64,000 bases of DNA from Rhodobacter sp. (GTDB taxonomy: Bacteria; Pseudomonadota; Alphaproteobacteria; Rhodobacterales; Rhodobacteraceae), in the NCBI GenBank assembly GCA_027484145.1, contig JAIXUH010000039.1, positions 1-64,000 on the forward strand, read 5' to 3'. Each line of letters opens with the position of its first letter. The stretch's first letter is position 1. Shown piece after piece: positions 7,385 to 16,890 of the stretch. The notes beneath the pieces are model-generated. The model saw only the letters and a list, made by a program, of their open reading frames with translations, was not told the origin of the DNA and ran no database searches. Made by a program: the position numbers and the translations under genes.

Positions 7385-8305
7385 GAAAAGAGCAAGGTGG
7401 CGGGGCCGGAATCGGATACCCTGCCGACGGCGTGACGGTTCTTTCTGCCGCTGATGGCGGGGGAACGGCGACTGGGTGTGCTGGGTATCGCCTATGCGGA
7501 TGACCGCCAGCTTGCAGGCGCCGACCGGCGGCTTCTGGATGCGCTGATTGACCAGATTGCACTGGCGCTGGAACGCCCGCGGCTGACCGAAGATCTGGCC
7601 GCGACCCAGCTTGCCACGGAAACTGAACGCCTGAGGACAGCCCTGTTGAACAGTGTCAGCCACGACCTGCGGACACCGCGTGTTACCATCATCGGGGCGG
7701 CGGGCCATCTGGCCGATACCGATTTGCCACCCGATGTTCGGCGCGATCTGGCCGAAAACATCCGTGACGAGGGCGAGCGGCTGGACCGCTATGTTCAAAA
7801 ACTGCTGGACATGACGCGCCTTGGCCATGGGGCGCTGCGGACGCGCCTTTCCTCGCAGGACGTGGCCGAAATCGTGGGCGGTGCGCGCGCGCAGATGAAG
7901 GGTGCGTTGCGCAGGCCTATACTGCGGATGAATCTGGCCCCGGACCTGCCGCTGATCTTGACCGACGGGGTGCTGCTGGAACAAGTTTTGGTGAACATTC
8001 TGGACAACGCCGCCAACTCCACGCCCGAAGGGACCGAGATAACGATTGCCGCGCGTCTGAGCGGCATTCACGTGAATGTGGCGGTCATCGACCGTGGCCC
8101 CGGCATCCCGCCGGAAGATCAGGCCGGTGTCTTTGACATGGTCTATCGCGTCGCGGGCGGCGAACGGCAATGAGCGGGCACAGGCCTCGGCCTTGCCATC
8201 TGCAAAGAGCTGGTCTCGCCGAGTCTGGCCGCACTGTCACCGGATGGCATGGGCACGCGGATCGTGTTGTCGTTGCCCATTCACAACCCCGAGGTCGCTG
8301 CGTGA
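7385..8305 (+). pseudogene. kdpD: Sensor kinase KdpD, C-terminal remnant
   Basis: Homology to the C-terminal third of KdpD starts directly at the IS66 end (EKSKVAGPESDTLPTA). The whole N-terminal KdpD/Usp sensor and membrane part are lost. Visible parts are a GAF-like tail, the phospho-acceptor block SVSHDLRTP, the N-box ILDNAANSTPEG and RGPGIPPED. Two in-frame TGA codons interrupt it, one about 20 nt before the ATG at 7454 and one at 8171-8173 after AGGERQ. A short deletion follows GLAICKELV. The end overlaps kdpE by GTGA. KdpD normally senses K+ limitation and activates kdpFABC, which is not present here. Confidence 0.85.
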
Positions 8306-8998
8306 CTGGCACTGCCCGTATTCTGATCGTGGACGCTGAAGGGCCGATCCGTCGGTTCTTGCGCGTGGCGCTAGAGGCCGAGGGCTATGGCGTCATCGAC
8401 GCGGGGACGCCGCGCGAAGGGTTGGCGCTGGCTACCCGGGAAACCCTCGCGCTGGTGGTGCCGGATCTGGGCCTGCCGGATGCCGTTGGCCTGTCGCTGT
8501 TGCGTGACCAGCGGGGGTGGAGTCAGGTTGCCGGTGCTGATCCTGTCGGTTCGCGCCGATGAGGCGGACAAGGTCGTGGCGCTGGATGCGGGCGCGCAGG
8601 ACTATGTGGTCAAGCCCTTTGCCGGCAAGGAATTCCTGACGCGGGTTCGCGGCCTGCTCAGGGATCGCAGCACCGATGCCGTGCCGTCGGTTCTTACGAT
8701 TGGTGCGCTGCGGATTGATGCTGCCGATCAATCGGCGTCAATGGAAGGCGCGACGCAGCGCCTGACCCGGCGCGAGTTTGACCTGCTGTGGATGCTGGCC
8801 AGCCACCACGGGCGACTGGTCAGGCAAGACATGACCCTGCGGGCGATCTGGGGGCCTACCCATGCCGACGACGCTCAATACCTGCGGGTCTCTATCCGGC
8901 AGTTGCGCCAGAAGCTGGGGGATGATGCTGCCAACCTGCTGTTTATTGCCGCCAAGCCGGGCCTTGGCTATCGGTTCCTTGAGGCACCCGGCGACTGA
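8302..8998 (+). pseudogene. kdpE: Response regulator KdpE, frameshifted
   Basis: The receiver domain begins in one frame (TARILIVDAEGPIRRFLRVA ... LALVVPDLGLPD). It shifts by one base near 8528, where an extra T makes the frame leave the expected VPVLILSVRADE sequence. The rest is in the second frame: RADEADKVVALDAGAQDYVVKPF, then the winged-helix output domain LTRREFDLLWMLA ... LRVSIRQLRQKLGDD and GLGYRFLE. The GTG start overlaps the kdpD stop. Together with the truncated kdpD it shows a decaying Kdp control system. Confidence 0.83.
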
Positions 8999-9075
8999 TG
9001 TGGCTGACCTGTCGCAATCATCCGATCCTGCCACCGGAACAGATGCCATGGTGCCTGCACCATGGGTCGACCGTG

Positions 9076-9996
9076 TCAGCTGCCGCGCCTGACCTCTTCA
9101 GCCAGATCAACGCCGTTGAGCGCGGCGACATGATCGCTGAGCATCGGCACATAATCGTCTGCGTGGCCCATCGCCTCGACGTGGGTGAAATAGTGCTTGG
9201 CCGCACCAGCCATGATGTTCATCACATTGGCGTCTGATGCCATGCTGTTCAGATAGCGCATATCCTTGGCCGCGTTTGCGATGGAAAACTTGTGAGAGTC
9301 GCGGTTGCGATCAACGGCATAGCCCATGAAGGTTTCAAAGAACCCGTTGCCCATACGGCTGGCGCCGATCACCTGACGAAAGGTCTGTGGCGAGATTCCG
9401 GTTTTTGCGCCAAGTGTCATCGCTTCGGCGTAAAGGGCGGCATAGGACAGGCTGACGAAGTTCATCAGAAGCTTCATCTTGTGGCCGCTGCCCACCGGGC
9501 CAATCCGGTTGACGCGGGCCGCCCAGACCGAGATCACCGGCAGGACCGTGTCAAAGATGGCCTCGTCGCAACCCACCATGGCGCTGAGTTGACCGGCCTC
9601 GGCCTGCACGGGTGTGCCGCCCAAAGGTGCATCGACGAAATGGCCGCCTTTGGCAGCCAGTTCCGCGGCCAGTGCTTCGGTCGAGGCAGGGTCTGCGGTT
9701 GAGGTTTCAATGACGATCAGGCCGGGACGCGCGCCCGCAAGGATGCCATCGGCTGCGCGGAACGCAGCCTCGACCTGAGGCGAATTCGACAGGCAGATGT
9801 GGATGATGTCGCATTTTTCGGCCATCTCTTTCGGGCTGGCGGCCTCATGCGCGCCCATGGACAAAAGGCTGTCAACCGGAACACGGTTTGACCGGCCGCG
9901 CACCCACATGTCGTAGCCTGCCTTGCGCAGGTTGCTGGCCATGCCATGGCCCATGAAGCCAAGTCCGATAAAGCCGATCACGGGTTTGTCGCTCAT
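9076..9996 (-). CDS. NAD(P)-dependent 3-hydroxyisobutyrate dehydrogenase-like oxidoreductase
   Basis: The 306-residue protein is a beta-hydroxyacid dehydrogenase. It has the Rossmann motif GFIGLGFMGHGMASNL (8-23), the substrate-binding block DAPLGGTPVQAEAGQLSAMV (122-141) and the catalytic helix GSGHKMKLLMN (169-179) with K175 and N179. Family members oxidise 3-hydroxyisobutyrate, tartronate semialdehyde or similar short hydroxyacids with NAD(P). The exact substrate cannot be read from sequence. The ATG at 9996 has AAAGGAAA upstream. It lies downstream of the rhamnosidase/ABC operon on the same strand but is separated by 210 nt from the DUF2805 gene, so co-transcription is uncertain. Confidence 0.85.
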   Translation of the reverse strand: MSDKPVIGFIGLGFMGHGMASNLRKAGYDMWVRGRSNRVPVDSLLSMGAHEAASPKEMAEKCDIIHICLSNSPQVEAAFRAADGILAGARPGLIVIETSTADPASTEALAAELAAKGGHFVDAPLGGTPVQAEAGQLSAMVGCDEAIFDTVLPVISVWAARVNRIGPVGSGHKMKLLMNFVSLSYAALYAEAMTLGAKTGISPQTFRQVIGASRMGNGFFETFMGYAVDRNRDSHKFSIANAAKDMRYLNSMASDANVMNIMAGAAKHYFTHVEAMGHADDYVPMLSDHVAALNGVDLAEEVRRGS

Positions 9997-10206
9997 CTCG
10001 TTTCCTTTTGCATGGCACGGGGCCGGTGGTTGGTGCAGATGCCCGTCCTGCCCATGGCCGCCTGTGGCCGGAACACCAGAACGGGTTGAAGCTGGCCGGA
10101 TAGGCCCCGCATCCCACGATTGACCATAACCTGCGGTATGGCAGTGGCAATGAAAACCCCAGCCCAAAGGTCAGGCATAAGGCGGGCTTGGCCTGCGGGC
10201 GGCGCG

Positions 10207-10416
10207 TCACTTGTAAACAGCGCGCCGGTCGGCAAAGGCGCGCACCCGCCTGCGCCATGCGCGATAACTGCCGGTCTTGAGGGTGCGTCGCATCAGCGCC
10301 TTTACCTCATCCGGTGTCACCCCGTGCAGGGTGCGGATCTGGCCAAAACTGGCGTGATCGCTCAGCGCCATTTCAATGACTTCGCTGATCGTGGCCGGGT
10401 CAAGCGGGTCTTTCAT
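10207..10416 (-). CDS. DUF2805 / TIGR03643 small protein
   Basis: A 69-residue basic protein with the family pattern SEVIEMALSDHASFGQIRTL, GVTPDEVKALMRRTLKTGSY and RAWRRRVRAF. It is a widespread small family in proteobacteria with no established function. The ATG at 10416 (MKDPLDPATIS) is preferred; an in-frame TTG at 10443 would add nine unconserved residues. It follows the ABC ATP-binding gene by 57 nt and could be co-transcribed. Confidence 0.75.
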   Translation of the reverse strand: MKDPLDPATISEVIEMALSDHASFGQIRTLHGVTPDEVKALMRRTLKTGSYRAWRRRVRAFADRRAVYK

Positions 10417-10473
10417 GCCGCAGAACTGTGATCGGCACCGCAAAAGTCAAACAGGCTGGCGGGCGCGACGGGT

Positions 10474-11466
10474 TCAGCCGTATCGGAATTCGCGCCCGTC
10501 GATGGGAACAGCACCCATGGATGCGCCGATGGCGGGATTGGCGTTGCCATCGGTGCGGACCACCATTTCGCCAAGGCCCGGCACGTTCAGGTAGACCACC
10601 GTATCGGCACCTAGACGTTCCACATGGCGCACCGTGCCCGTCCAGCGTGGGTTTTCGTTGGTCAGTCGCAGATGTTCGGGCCGGATGCCATAGGTCTTGC
10701 AACCCATGCCTGCCGCCATGCCGTCGTAAAGGTTCATCTTTGGGCTGCCAATAAACCCGGCGACAAAGGGTGAGACGGGCGCGTTATACAGGTCCATCGG
10801 GCTGCCGACCTGTTCAATTCGGCCTGCGTTCAGCACCACGATCTTGTCGGCCATCGTCATCGCTTCGACCTGATCATGGGTGACATAGATCATCGTTGCG
10901 CCCAGTTTGCGGTGCAGGTCGGAAAGCTCGATCCGCATTTGTGCGCGCAGGGCAGCATCAAGGTTCGACAAAGGCTCGTCGAACAGGAACACCTTTGGAT
11001 CACGCACGATGGCTCGGCCGATGGCCACACGCTGGCGCTGACCGCCGGACAGGGCCTTTGGCTTGCGGTCCAGAAGCGGGGTCAGTTGCAGCGCCTCGGC
11101 GGCCGCTTCGACCTTTTGGCGGATCGTGTCCTTTGGCAGTTTGGCCAGCGACAGGCCAAAGCCGATGTTGTCGCGCACGCTGAGATGGGGATAAAGCGCA
11201 TAGCTTTGGAACACCATTGCGATGCCGCGCGCCGAAGGTTCGGCATCGGTCACGTCGCGGCCGCCAATGTCGATGGTGCCGGATGTGGTGTCTTCCAACC
11301 CGGAAATGATGCGCAGCAGGGTTGATTTCCCGCAGCCGGACGGGCCGACAAAAACACAGAACTCTCCCGCTTCGATGGTCAGATCGATGCCCTTGATCAC
11401 CTCGACGGCGCCGAAGCTTTTCCTGATGTTCCGCAGGATGACGGATGAGGTGGAAACAGGGGCCAT
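10474..11466 (-). CDS. Carbohydrate ABC transporter ATP-binding protein (UgpC/MalK type)
   Basis: The 330-residue ATPase has Walker [10 protein letters not shown] (41-49), the Q-loop region [12 protein letters not shown] (84-95), signature LSGGQ (139-143), Walker [13 protein letters not shown] (159-170) and H-loop YVTHDQ. A C-terminal TOBE/MalK regulatory extension follows ([10 protein letters not shown]). It energises uptake through the two permeases encoded just upstream, with 3 nt between genes. It is somewhat shorter than typical MalK proteins (about 360-370) because of a compact C-terminal domain. Confidence 0.92.
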   Translation of the reverse strand: MAPVSTSSVILRNIRKSFGAVEVIKGIDLTIEAGEFCVFVGPSGCGKSTLLRIISGLEDTTSGTIDIGGRDVTDAEPSARGIAMVFQSYALYPHLSVRDNIGFGLSLAKLPKDTIRQKVEAAAEALQLTPLLDRKPKALSGGQRQRVAIGRAIVRDPKVFLFDEPLSNLDAALRAQMRIELSDLHRKLGATMIYVTHDQVEAMTMADKIVVLNAGRIEQVGSPMDLYNAPVSPFVAGFIGSPKMNLYDGMAAGMGCKTYGIRPEHLRLTNENPRWTGTVRHVERLGADTVVYLNVPGLGEMVVRTDGNANPAIGASMGAVPIDGREFRYG

Positions 11467-11469
11467 GCG

Positions 11470-12309
11470 TTACCCTTTCACGGCGCCGGCGGTCATGCCG
11501 GCCACGATCTGACGGTTGAAGAACACGAACACCAGCAGCGGCGGTATGGTCACCAGCAAGATGTTCATGAACAAAAGATTATACTGGCTTTGGAACTGAC
11601 TTTGAAAGTTGAACAGGGTCAGTTGCACCGTCACGTTTTCCTTGCCCGGCAGGTAATACAGCGGGTTGGTAAAGTCGTTGAAGATGGCAACAGACTGCAC
11701 CACGATCAGCGTTACGGTCACAGGCTTTAGCAGCGGCAGGATCACGCGGAAGAAAATCTGCCATGGGCGTGCCCCGTCAATGATCGCGGCCTCATCCAGA
11801 TCACGCGGGATGGTGCCGATAAAACTGCGATACAGCAGCACCGTAAAGGCCAAGCCGTAAGCCACCTGAATGAAGATCATCCCGTAAATGGTCTTGAACA
11901 GGCCCAACCCCTGCAACACCCAGATGGTCGGCACCACGGCCGGGGGCACCATAAGCCCGATCAGGATGCAGCCATAGATCACCCGGTTCCACCCAGAGGG
12001 GCGGCGCTGCAGCACATAGCCGACCATCGCGCCAAAGATCACCAAAAGGGTGACCGCCCCTACCGTGATGACGGTCGAGTTGAAATAGGCCAGCAACAGC
12101 ATGTAGTTGCGGGTTTCGACCACATCAACAAGGTTGGTCCAGAACTGCCATTCCGCGGGCCAGTTGAACAGGAAAAGCGACGCTTCCTGCTTGGTCTTTA
12201 CGGCCATCAGAAAGATGTAAAGGAAGGGCAGAATGAAGATCAGCGTGGCCAGCGCAAGCGCGACAAGGCCGATGTTGCGTTGCCGCGCGGCATACATTCT
12301 GTGCGTCAC
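11470..12309 (-). CDS. Carbohydrate ABC transporter permease (MalG type)
   Basis: The 279-residue product has six predicted membrane helices (first LVALALATLIFILPFLYIFL). It carries the EAA loop around IPRDLDEAAIIDGARPWQIF that contacts the ATPase, and ends with the typical VAGMTAGAVKG tail of CUT1 MalG-type permeases. A GTG start at 12309 overlaps the preceding TGA by 4 nt, indicating coupling; an ATG four codons later is possible. It pairs with the MalF-type permease. Confidence 0.9.
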   Translation of the reverse strand: MTHRMYAARQRNIGLVALALATLIFILPFLYIFLMAVKTKQEASLFLFNWPAEWQFWTNLVDVVETRNYMLLLAYFNSTVITVGAVTLLVIFGAMVGYVLQRRPSGWNRVIYGCILIGLMVPPAVVPTIWVLQGLGLFKTIYGMIFIQVAYGLAFTVLLYRSFIGTIPRDLDEAAIIDGARPWQIFFRVILPLLKPVTVTLIVVQSVAIFNDFTNPLYYLPGKENVTVQLTLFNFQSQFQSQYNLLFMNILLVTIPPLLVFVFFNRQIVAGMTAGAVKG

Positions 12310-13172
12310 AGCTCGACCTCGCGGCGGTTGAACCACCATGTCAGTGGCAGGATGATGACGGCAATCAGCAGCAGCAAGATTACATTCCCGGCCGTGGCCA
12401 GACCATAGAACCCGGCCTGATATTGCTTGTAGATCACGCTGGCTAACACGTCCGACGAAAAGCCGGGGCCGCCGCGGGTGGTGGCCCAGATGATGTCGAA
12501 CGACCGCAGCCCGCCGATCAGCGACAGGGTGACGACCGTCACGGTGGCCGGGCGCACCAAGGGCACGGTGACGCGCCAGAACTGCTGCATCCGGGTGGCG
12601 CCATCAATACGGCTGGCCTCGTAGTATTCGGGCGAGATCGCGGCAAGCCCAGCGATATAGATCAGCGTGGCCAGACCCACACCTTTCCAGATGTCGATCA
12701 TGGCAACGGAATAAAGCGCAAGGTCAGGGTCAGACAGCCACGCCGGCCCATCAATGCCGATGCCGGCAAGGCCAAGGTTGATGACCCCCCGCGTGGGGTG
12801 CATCAGCGCGGCAAAGGTGATGCCGACGCCGATGGTCGACACCAGAACCGGAAAGAACACGACCGACCGCAGGAACCCCTGCATCCAGATACCGCTGGTC
12901 AGCAGCACGGCCAGCAGCAACCCCAGCACGGTTTTCGCACCCGATGTGGCAATGGCATAGATCAACGTATTGACCAGACCTTGCACCAGAAAGGGTTCCT
13001 TGAAGAACTGGCGGTAATTGTCCCAGCCGATGAACTGTGCTTCGAACAGGTCCCAGCGGGTCAGGCTGAACCAGAAACTGGCAAAGGTTGGCACCAGAAA
13101 CAGCGTAACAAAGATAACCGCTGCCGGAAGGACGAACCAGTAGGGATAGGGTGAGGGGCGTCGGGATGCCAT
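12306..13172 (-). CDS. Carbohydrate ABC transporter permease (MalF/UgpA type)
   Basis: A 288-residue inner-membrane protein with a first helix around YWFVLPAAVIFVTLFLVPTF, the CUT1 core NTLIYAIATSGAKTVLGLLLA and the EAA loop ISPEYYEASRIDGATRMQQF. It forms the channel with the MalG-type partner. It starts 78 nt after the solute-binding protein gene; the gap holds an 11-bp hairpin. Confidence 0.9.
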   Translation of the reverse strand: MASRRPSPYPYWFVLPAAVIFVTLFLVPTFASFWFSLTRWDLFEAQFIGWDNYRQFFKEPFLVQGLVNTLIYAIATSGAKTVLGLLLAVLLTSGIWMQGFLRSVVFFPVLVSTIGVGITFAALMHPTRGVINLGLAGIGIDGPAWLSDPDLALYSVAMIDIWKGVGLATLIYIAGLAAISPEYYEASRIDGATRMQQFWRVTVPLVRPATVTVVTLSLIGGLRSFDIIWATTRGGPGFSSDVLASVIYKQYQAGFYGLATAGNVILLLLIAVIILPLTWWFNRREVEL

Positions 13173-13206
13173 TTGGTCCTCGCGCGGGGTCAGATTGCCC
13201 GGTAAA

Positions 13207-13233
13207 CCCCTGCCCGGTTGGTCCGGGCAGGGG
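13207..13233 (-). promoter_or_regulatory. Stem-loop between binding-protein and permease genes
   Basis: CCCCTGCCCGG and CCGGGCAGGGG are perfect 11-bp arms around a 5-nt loop, with no T-run on either strand. A strong hairpin just after a solute-binding protein gene typically protects the upstream mRNA and reduces read-through. This lets the binding protein be made in excess over the membrane parts. The role is inferred; the structure is seen directly. Confidence 0.8.
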
Positions 13234-13250
13234 CACGAACTGGCAGGAGG

Positions 13251-14528
13251 TTACCAGTTCGGCAAGCCAAGCTGCTTGGCCTGCTTTTCCACGTCCTGAT
13301 CATAAAGCGCCGTCGCTTCAGCGGCCGGACGGATGCCCGAGCCGACCTCGACGGTGATCTGCTCCAGCGCCGGGCCCTTGATCGGCGACAGGAATTCCAG
13401 CGCCGGGGCGGTGGCACCTTCGGTCTGGAAGTAGGGCAGCATGTCAGCGACCGCAGGCGGCACGTCCGACGGCAGCTCGCAGCCCTCGATCAGATAGGGG
13501 CCAGTCGCACCGATGGCCCCGATCATCACCTGGCAGCCTTCGGCCGAGGCGACGAAGTTCAGGAAACCTTTCGCGGCATCGACATTGGGTGAAGCCGCCG
13601 GAATATACAGCGCCGCGGGCATCCACACCGTCAGGCCATTCTTTTCGGCGGTCGGGCCGGGCAGCGCGAAGTACCCAAGGTCATTGATGTTGTCCGGCGT
13701 GTTCTGCTTCACCGTCGCCATCGCGAAGGTCAGCATCGGGTAATGCGCGGCCTCGCCCGTGGCAACCATGCGCATCCCGTCCTCGAACTTCGCAACGCCG
13801 AAGTCTTCGTTCATGTAGCCCGCCTTGAACACGTCCTCCAGATACTGGAAACCACGCATCGCTGCCGGAGTGGTGGCATACTTCGCCTTGTTGGCGGTGT
13901 AGTCGGCGGCAAAGGTCGGGACTTCCGCCTGCACGTTGTAGAAATCGCCCAGCACGAAGAGCTGGCTGGTCCAGGTGTCGCCGAAGGTCGTGGCGACAGG
14001 CACCTTGCCGGCCTCCTTGATCTTGGCGTTGTTGGCCATGAACTCATCCCAGGTCTTGGGCACGCTCAGGCCAAGCTCTTCATAAAGCTTGCGATTGTAG
14101 TAGACCCCGCCACCCATCGCTGGGCCGAAGGGCACCCCACGAACGGTCCCGTCCGGGGCGGTCACGACTGGCTTGAAGCTGTCGATGATGTTCGCCTGGC
14201 CCGGCAAGTCGCTCAGGTCGGCCAGCGTCTCGGACGGCCGCAGCGCCTGAAAAAGCGAGCCGGAGTTATACTGGATGATGTCGCCGGCCTCGCCCGTGGC
14301 CAGACGGGTTTTCACCATGTTGTCGCCTTCGGACCCGCCCGGACGGTTCTCCATCTCGAACGTCACATCGGGGTTGGCCGCGGTATAGGCTGCGGTCAGC
14401 GCCTCCATCTGCGCGATGGTGTCGGCATTGCCGTCCAGCAGCAGGTTCAGCGTGGTTTCCGCATATGCCGCACCCGACAACACCATCATGGCGGTGGCAA
14501 GGGCTGCGCTGTATCGAAACTGCGTCAT
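13251..14528 (-). CDS. ABC transporter extracellular solute-binding protein (family 1)
   Basis: The 425-residue periplasmic protein has a Sec signal peptide ending GAAYA-ETTLN (cleavage near residue 23). The body has type-1 binding-protein features: MEALTAAYTAANPDV, DNMVKTRLATGEAGDI and VYYNRKLYEELGLSVPKTWDEF. The ATG at 14528 follows GGGAGGAG; a TTG one codon earlier is not needed. Its place between a GH78 rhamnosidase and the permeases suggests a rhamnose-containing saccharide or glycoside as ligand, but specificity cannot be read from sequence. Confidence 0.9.
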   Translation of the reverse strand: MTQFRYSAALATAMMVLSGAAYAETTLNLLLDGNADTIAQMEALTAAYTAANPDVTFEMENRPGGSEGDNMVKTRLATGEAGDIIQYNSGSLFQALRPSETLADLSDLPGQANIIDSFKPVVTAPDGTVRGVPFGPAMGGGVYYNRKLYEELGLSVPKTWDEFMANNAKIKEAGKVPVATTFGDTWTSQLFVLGDFYNVQAEVPTFAADYTANKAKYATTPAAMRGFQYLEDVFKAGYMNEDFGVAKFEDGMRMVATGEAAHYPMLTFAMATVKQNTPDNINDLGYFALPGPTAEKNGLTVWMPAALYIPAASPNVDAAKGFLNFVASAEGCQVMIGAIGATGPYLIEGCELPSDVPPAVADMLPYFQTEGATAPALEFLSPIKGPALEQITVEVGSGIRPAAEATALYDQDVEKQAKQLGLPNW

Positions 14529-14553
14529 CAAGGGTCTCCTCCCAGAGCTTTTG

Positions 14554-16890
14554 TCAGAGTTTCACGTCAAAAGTGATCACATGCGTCCCGGCCCCGAGGG
14601 TTGTTCCTTCGGTGGGCGGGGTGACGGTCTGGCCGTCGATACGCAGGTTCGTGCGGGTGTCGCGGGCAATCAGACGCCCTGTGCACCCTTGCGGCAAGGT
14701 CACGGTATAGGTCACGGTCTGCCCGTTCAGTACCCAGCCTGCCTCGATCCGGCCATGGCGGCAGTCGTGCCATGCCTCAACGGGCGACAGGGCGGGCAGG
14801 ATCAGCGGGTCCAGCGCCACCTCATCGAAACCCGGCGCTTCTGCCACGGGGGCTATGCCTGCCACCCCTTCGAACAGCCACTGGCACACCGCGCCATAGG
14901 CATAGTGGTTGTAGCTGTTCATATCGGGGTCATAGATCGTGCCATCCTCACCCAGTGCATCCCAGCGTTCCCAGATGCTGGTGGCGCCATGGTCCACCTG
15001 ATACAGCCAGCCGGGCACCTTGCGGTTCAGAAAGATCTTTTCGGCCAGATCGGCCATGCCGTGCATGGTCAGGGCAGGCAGAATGGCGGGCGTGCCGATA
15101 AAGCCGGTGCCGATCAGCCCATCGGCATCTTCCACCACGCGGCGGAAATAGGCCTTGCCAGCCTCATAATACTCTTGCGGAACAAGGCCATAGAGGAAAG
15201 CAAGGCTCCACGATGTCTGGTCATTGTGGGCGATGCGGCCCGAAGGCGAAAAGAATTCGTGCTTGAAGGCTGCGCGGATCGCCTCGGCCCGCTGGCGCAA
15301 GGCGGCTTCGGACGGATCGCCGATCAGCCCGGCAATGCGCGCGGCAAGATCGGTCGAGATGAAGTGATACATCGTGGCGGCGCAATCATCGGCGATGGTG
15401 GGCCGGGGTTTGCGGTTGTCCCCCACCGGCTGAATCCAGTCGCCAAAGGTAAAGCCCTTGCCGCCCCATTCTGCCGAAGGCCGGATGATCGGGCCGTTCG
15501 AGATACCCCACAGATAATCTAGCCATTTGATCATGGCGGCGAAGTTTTCCGACAGAACTGCCTTGTCGCCGTAGTGCAGGTAAAGCTGCCACGGGATGAT
15601 CACGATGGCATCGCCCCAGCCGGTTGATCCGGCCCAGTCACCCCGCCCCTCGATCGGGTGCAGGCGCGTGGGGTCGGGTGAAAAGTGCGGCACGGCACCG
15701 TTGGGCCGCTGGTCGTGACGCACGTCGCGCAAGTATTTGGCCAGAAACCGCTCGCAATTTGCCAGCCAGCAGGCGGTGCCCGCAAAAACCTGTGCGTCGC
15801 CCGTCCAACCCAGCCGTTCATCGCGCTGCGGGCAATCGGTCGGAATCTCGATGAAGTTTGACCGTTGCGACCAGATGGTATTCTGCACCAGACGATTGAC
15901 CGAAGGCTCGCCGCAGGTGAAGCCCCCGGCCAAGGTCGGCACCGAGGTGACGGGAACCTGCTGGATATCTGCCAGTTCTGCCCCACCGGTCAGCGTGACC
16001 CGCGCATAGCGAAAACCAAAGAAGGTGAACAAGGGCGCATAGGTTTCAACGCCGTCGCCCTTCAGGGTATAGTGCTGTTCGGCGCGGGCCGACCGGAAAT
16101 TGCGGTTGTCAAAGGTGCGGTTCGGGCCAAGCACCTCGGAAAACTCGACGCGCACATGGGCGCCTGCCGGACCCTTGGCCGCGATGCGGACATAGGCGCC
16201 GCAGTTCTGGCCAAAGTCATAGACCGTGCTTGCGCCATCGGGCCACTGGTCTTGTGCCGCCACGGGGGGCATCTCGACGACCGGGTCGGCCTCATGCGGA
16301 ACCAAAAGCGCCGGATCAAAGGGCAGAACCTCTACCCCGTGGGTATCGGTTGGCGTGATGCGGGCGTCGTAATCCTCGCCATGATAGATGCCGTTCCCGT
16401 TGACCGGGGTCAGGCCGGATGTCCACTGCGCGTTTGTGGCAAGGATCGTCTGACCGCCCGCCACCATTTCGGCAAAGGCCGCGATCCGGTTGCCCCATGT
16501 GTTCGGGATCGGGTTCAGCGCCCACATTAGGCGCGACCGATACCAGCCATCGCCCAACCAGATTTCCAGACGGTTGTGCCCCGGTTTCAGCAGCGCCGTC
16601 ACATCATAGGATTGATAGGCAATGCGGTCGTCATAGCAGGTCCAGCCGGGGGTCAGCAGGTCATGACCGACTCGCTGGCCGTTCAGAAAGGCGCGGTAAA
16701 GACCCTGTGCCGACAGGTGCAGGATGGTGCCCGGTGTGACGGCGGCAAGGTCAAAGTCACGCGCTACGAAACAGCCCGGCCCTGCCGTGCCCGTATCGCA
16801 GCGGGGTGCGATCATCTGGGCCGAAAATCTTTGTTTCGGCAATACGTTAGCCGCTGCGGAATCTACCCGCACTTGCCCCTCAAGGCCCAT
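14554..16890 (-). CDS. Alpha-L-rhamnosidase (glycoside hydrolase family 78)
   Basis: The 778-residue enzyme removes terminal alpha-L-rhamnose from glycosides or oligosaccharides. N-terminal beta-sandwich domains (about 30-320) include the block YRAFLNGQRVGHDLLTPGWT (65-84). The (alpha/alpha)6 catalytic domain carries the family signature IPTDCPQRDERLGWTGDA (349-366), then GRGDWAGSTGWGDA and SYNHYAYGAVCQWL near the end. A C-terminal beta domain closes the protein. Length is close to other bacterial GH78 enzymes of 750-900 residues. No signal peptide is evident, so it probably acts in the cytoplasm on imported substrate. It is the first gene of the transporter operon and has GGGGAGGG before the start. 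Confidence 0.92.
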   Translation of the reverse strand: MGLEGQVRVDSAAANVLPKQRFSAQMIAPRCDTGTAGPGCFVARDFDLAAVTPGTILHLSAQGLYRAFLNGQRVGHDLLTPGWTCYDDRIAYQSYDVTALLKPGHNRLEIWLGDGWYRSRLMWALNPIPNTWGNRIAAFAEMVAGGQTILATNAQWTSGLTPVNGNGIYHGEDYDARITPTDTHGVEVLPFDPALLVPHEADPVVEMPPVAAQDQWPDGASTVYDFGQNCGAYVRIAAKGPAGAHVRVEFSEVLGPNRTFDNRNFRSARAEQHYTLKGDGVETYAPLFTFFGFRYARVTLTGGAELADIQQVPVTSVPTLAGGFTCGEPSVNRLVQNTIWSQRSNFIEIPTDCPQRDERLGWTGDAQVFAGTACWLANCERFLAKYLRDVRHDQRPNGAVPHFSPDPTRLHPIEGRGDWAGSTGWGDAIVIIPWQLYLHYGDKAVLSENFAAMIKWLDYLWGISNGPIIRPSAEWGGKGFTFGDWIQPVGDNRKPRPTIADDCAATMYHFISTDLAARIAGLIGDPSEAALRQRAEAIRAAFKHEFFSPSGRIAHNDQTSWSLAFLYGLVPQEYYEAGKAYFRRVVEDADGLIGTGFIGTPAILPALTMHGMADLAEKIFLNRKVPGWLYQVDHGATSIWERWDALGEDGTIYDPDMNSYNHYAYGAVCQWLFEGVAGIAPVAEAPGFDEVALDPLILPALSPVEAWHDCRHGRIEAGWVLNGQTVTYTVTLPQGCTGRLIARDTRTNLRIDGQTVTPPTEGTTLGAGTHVITFDVKL

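Noticed and set aside
7385-8998. A functional two-component system
   Set aside because: The sensor is truncated with nonsense codons and the regulator has a frameshift.
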